A stretch of DNA of 64,000 nucleotides. Source: JBBDMU01 sp040905685 (GTDB lineage: Bacteria; Bacteroidota; Rhodothermia; Balneolales; Natronogracilivirgulaceae). The position numbers were made by a program, and so were the translations under genes. The notes beneath the pieces are model-generated. The model was given only the letters and a program-made list of their open reading frames with translations. It made no database searches and was not told the origin of the DNA. Below, piece after piece: positions 61,744 through 64,000 of the stretch. The DNA lies in contig JBBDRB010000055.1 in NCBI GenBank assembly GCA_040905685.1, positions 1 to 64,000 on the forward strand, written 5' to 3'. Every line of letters starts with the position of its first letter. Positions within the stretch are counted from its first letter, which is position 1.

Positions 61744-62400
61744 ATGAAATTTTTTATCGATACAGCTGATTTAAACGAAATTAAAGAAGCGAACGAGATG
61801 GGGGTGCTGGATGGGGTAACCACCAATCCCTCTTTATGCGCAAAAATCGGGGTCACGGATTTTGAAGCCCATATTGCGGAAATCTGCGAGCAAATCAAAG
61901 GAGATGTTTCGGCCGAGGTTGTCTCCACCGAATATGACGATATCCTAACAGAAGGCCGCCGCCTGGCTAAAATCGCTCCCAACGTAGTTGTGAAAGTGCC
62001 CCTGATCAAAGACGGGATCAAAGCCATTAAGACCTTTAGTGAAGAAGGCATAAAGACCAATTGCACGCTCTGTTTTTCGGCCACCCAGGCCCTCGTTGCG
62101 GCCAAGGCAGGGGCCACCTATATATCGCCGTTTATTGGCCGCCTGGATGATCTTTCAACCGATGGCATGCAGCTTATCGCCGATATCATTCAGATATACA
62201 GCAATTATGATTTTGATACCCAGGTCCTTACGGCCAGCATTCGCCATCCGATGCATGTCGTGGAAGCGGCCCGCCTGGGATCTGATGTAGCAACCATGCC
62301 GCTGGCCGTCATCGAGAAACTGATCAGGCATCCGCTGACGGATTCCGGCCTGGCCGGCTTCCTGAATGACTGGAAAAAACTGCAGGCATCCCTGGCGTGA
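61744..62400 (+). CDS. tal: Transaldolase (short TalC/Fsa-type)
   Basis: 218 residues, the short transaldolase/fructose-6-phosphate aldolase type. MKFFIDTADLNEIKEANEMG, GVTTNPSL (23-31), catalytic Lys84 in VVVKVPL, then TNCTLCFSATQALVAAKAGA and SPFIGRLDD are diagnostic. It moves a three-carbon unit in the non-oxidative pentose phosphate pathway, complementing the transketolase eight kilobases away. Last plus-strand gene before the AT-rich region. Confidence 0.95.
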   Translation: MKFFIDTADLNEIKEANEMGVLDGVTTNPSLCAKIGVTDFEAHIAEICEQIKGDVSAEVVSTEYDDILTEGRRLAKIAPNVVVKVPLIKDGIKAIKTFSEEGIKTNCTLCFSATQALVAAKAGATYISPFIGRLDDLSTDGMQLIADIIQIYSNYDFDTQVLTASIRHPMHVVEAARLGSDVATMPLAVIEKLIRHPLTDSGLAGFLNDWKKLQASLA

Positions 62401-62545
62401 GGGTGAGATGGGAGAAGGGGGACGTAAAGAAGGGCGTGACGCCCTGATATTCGCCGTACGTGCGTCCCGCTCGAACCGACTATTCTTCGGCGTCTCGCCG
62501 ATACCTGTCTGAAATACCCGAGGCCTCCGGCCTCCATTATCTACC
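62401..62545. other. Intergenic boundary region with a short palindrome
   Basis: 145 bases without a gene. AGGGCGTGACGCCCT (62431-62445) forms a six-base hairpin, but there is no T run, so termination is doubtful. GAGGCCTCCGGCCTCC follows near 62520. Base composition is high-GC up to about 62.53 kb and AT-rich beyond, so this may be one edge of acquired DNA. Confidence 0.4.
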
Positions 62546-63727
62546 TTAGCTTTTATCCTCTAACTTTTGCAGTAATTTGCAGCAGAGCCAAAGGCTTCGG
62601 GGCACATGGAAACAGCCTTTATATGGGCCACCCTTAAAAGTATGTGTGGGTTTCCCTTCACGATTTAAATAACCAAACCACTCCTTATAACCGTCATCTG
62701 CAAAATGATTAAAGGTATATTCTCTTATTTGATTAAATATTTTCCAATCTTTATCTGAGCCGGTAATAGAAAAATTAATTAGAAATGAATACATAGCCTC
62801 TGTGTGCGGCCACCAGAGCTTCATAAACCACTCTAATTGTGTCGGACTATGCCCCTCACTATCCAGGAAATAATAAAGGCCGCCGTATTCCTGATCCCAT
62901 CCTTTGCTAAATGACCAATGTATTATATTAACAGCTTGATCCTGCAAGTTCATGTCATTAAGTCTTTGTGCCCAGTGATGCAAAAACCATCCTGCTTCTA
63001 TTGCATGGCCTGGATTTAGTAATCGGCCCTCTATCGAGTTAATAAAACTGCCATCTTTGGCTACATTCTCCAGGACTACTTTCTTATCATAGTTTATATG
63101 TAATATTATTTGTTGAATGCAGGCATTGACTTCAGCTGAGTATTCAGTCGAATTTTCAGGACTCAATTCTTCTATAACATTAAGCAATATCATAGGAATT
63201 GCCAGGGTCTGCATCCCGGTGTCTCCTTTAAATGCAGGTCTTCCTACTTTTGAAAGGTCTTTTGACCATTGCCATACCCTTTCGAATTCGATTTTCGCCT
63301 CATTTAATAACTTAGGATGATTACCGGTTTTGCTGAATTCAGCCAATGCAATTATGTAGAAGCATTCAGAAAAAATTTTTCGCTGGAGCCAAAGTGGATG
63401 ACCATGCTTGTTTAAAGAAAAATAAACACGTCCATCTTTTTTTATTGCTTTCTTTTTTAAAAAATTAACACCTAACTCTGCAATTTTATACCAATTAGGA
63501 TTATCCTCAACTTCGTTGAACAATTTACTGAACATCCATGCTTGCCTGGCCTGAAGCCAGACAAATTTATTGCTGTCATATACCTTTCCACTTCTGTCAA
63601 GGCAATTAAAATAACCGCCATTTTCCCAATCGGGTGAATTTACTTCCCAAAAAGGAATTATATTTTCATAAAGCTCATATTCTAAAGCATGTCGAATCTT
63701 CGTAATAGCCCTGTTATTCATTAACAA
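62546..63727 (-). CDS. AGE-family epimerase (N-acylglucosamine 2-epimerase-like)
   Basis: 393 residues, cytoplasmic alpha/alpha-barrel. Landmarks of the AGE family: WENGGYFNCLDRSGKVYD (35-52), LLNPGHAIEAGWFLHHWA (236-253) with catalytic-type His241, WWPHTEAMYSF (about 328) and GCFHVPRSLW (about 375). Members interconvert N-acylglucosamine/N-acylmannosamine, mannose/glucose or cellobiose. The partial sialidase-like gene immediately upstream suggests ManNAc to GlcNAc conversion for sialic acid use, which is inference. The gene is AT-rich (two 60-base lines counted by hand give about 25% and 37% GC, against 52% in a lyase line), unlike the rest of the window. Confidence 0.88.
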   Translation of the reverse strand: MLMNNRAITKIRHALEYELYENIIPFWEVNSPDWENGGYFNCLDRSGKVYDSNKFVWLQARQAWMFSKLFNEVEDNPNWYKIAELGVNFLKKKAIKKDGRVYFSLNKHGHPLWLQRKIFSECFYIIALAEFSKTGNHPKLLNEAKIEFERVWQWSKDLSKVGRPAFKGDTGMQTLAIPMILLNVIEELSPENSTEYSAEVNACIQQIILHINYDKKVVLENVAKDGSFINSIEGRLLNPGHAIEAGWFLHHWAQRLNDMNLQDQAVNIIHWSFSKGWDQEYGGLYYFLDSEGHSPTQLEWFMKLWWPHTEAMYSFLINFSITGSDKDWKIFNQIREYTFNHFADDGYKEWFGYLNREGKPTHTFKGGPYKGCFHVPRSLWLCCKLLQKLEDKS

Positions 63728-63759
63728 ATTCCATATCCATCTTGTTTAGATATACCAGG

Positions 63760-64000
63760 TTAAAGGTTCTCCATTTTTTTGTCTAATTCACCCAATTTTA
63801 GCCTCACGTTTGCGATGAAAGGCTCTTCTCCGCTTTTCCAGTGTCCATATGTCGTAGCTACTATGGTTCCATCGGTTAGTAATTCTAGAGCAGGGTATGC
63901 ACAATCGCTGCCCCGGTGGTTTTCCATTAAACGCACCCGGTACTGCCCCTGGCTATTAGAATTTACTATATCCTCATATCTACCAACCCATGCAACCCAG
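63760..64000 (-). CDS. 3' end of a sialidase-like (BNR-repeat) glycosidase gene, partial
   Basis: The last 79 codons of a gene that enters from the right; the stop TAA is at 63760-63762 on the minus strand. Translation gives RLMENHRGSDCAYPALELLT, then DGTIVATTYGHWKSGEEPF and IANVRLKLGELDKKMENL. The YPALELLxDGTIVATTYGHW ending with a VRxKLxELD tail is characteristic of secreted sialidase/neuraminidase-like six-bladed propeller enzymes of Bacteroidota. It lies 33 bases upstream of the AGE epimerase, so the two are probably one operon. Substrate is inferred, not shown. Confidence 0.75.
   Translation of the reverse strand, partial: WVAWVGRYEDIVNSNSQGQYRVRLMENHRGSDCAYPALELLTDGTIVATTYGHWKSGEEPFIANVRLKLGELDKKMENL

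Noticed and set aside
1..64000. CRISPR arrays, insertion sequences, tRNA or rRNA genes
   Set aside because: No spaced short repeats, transposase-like proteins, terminal inverted repeats or RNA gene patterns were found on reading both strands.

Overview
The window is a protein-dense piece (about 95% coding, roughly 54-55% GC by eye) of a bacterial chromosome from the Bacteroidota in the broad sense. The diagnostic evidence is an ECF sigma factor next to a SusC/SusD pair, many lipoprotein signals, sugar enzymes of Bacteroidota type (GRP sugar transporter, Gfo/Idh with a TVP motif, ThuA/sorbosone-dehydrogenase fusion) and Bacteroidota-style transketolase motifs. SusC lacks an STN domain and no FecR anti-sigma factor is present; Balneolota/Rhodothermota or a marine Bacteroidota lineage would fit, but I cannot place it further. 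I see no rRNA, tRNA, CRISPR array, insertion sequence or prophage gene.

Left flank (0-11.2 kb): a sugar-acid dehydratase of the IlvD/Edd family (minus strand); a ThuA/sorbosone-dehydrogenase-like lipoprotein followed by an azurin-like cupredoxin; an M1-type metallopeptidase (minus strand); then a tight four-gene operon of Gfo/Idh/MocA oxidoreductase, DUF1080 protein, PIG-L deacetylase and ROK kinase.

Core (11.4-50.5 kb): a large polysaccharide utilisation locus, almost all on the plus strand. It starts with an ECF sigma factor, SusC and SusD and a strong terminator. A catabolic string follows: an alginate-lyase-fold protein (PL38-like); heparinase II/III-like lyases 1 and 2; three tandem PL8 lyases; heparinase II/III-like lyase 3; ribokinase, nucleoside hydrolase and a GRP sugar transporter; an alginate-lyase/beta-helix fusion; a two-domain acetylxylan-esterase-like hydrolase; three sulfatases; a beta-helix protein; a minus-strand VOC protein; a BNR-4 propeller protein (a fold shared with ulvan lyases); a 907-residue heparinase II/III-like protein; and aldose 1-epimerase. 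With about eight predicted lyases acting on uronic-acid glycans and three sulfatases, the likely target is a sulfated uronic-acid polysaccharide (ulvan-like, glycosaminoglycan-like or glucuronan-like). The exact glycan cannot be read from the sequence. No GH88/GH105 unsaturated-uronate hydrolase and no sulfatase-maturing enzyme is in the window.

The best evidence of recent change is in the PL8 array. The last 412 bp of PL8 copies 1 and 2 are base-for-base identical although the genes are otherwise diverged. A 39-codon orphan PL8 tail, matching the tail of copy 3, lies just after copy 2. This looks like gene conversion or recombination that replaced the 3' end of copy 2 and left its old tail behind.

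Right flank (50.5-64 kb): HAD phosphatase/phosphoglucomutase-like protein, transketolase, YtxH-like protein, a minus-strand tripartite efflux operon (membrane fusion protein plus two RND permeases) and a short-type transaldolase. From about 62.5 kb the DNA becomes markedly AT-rich and holds an AGE-family epimerase and the 3' end of a sialidase-like gene, both on the minus strand, suggesting a separately acquired module.
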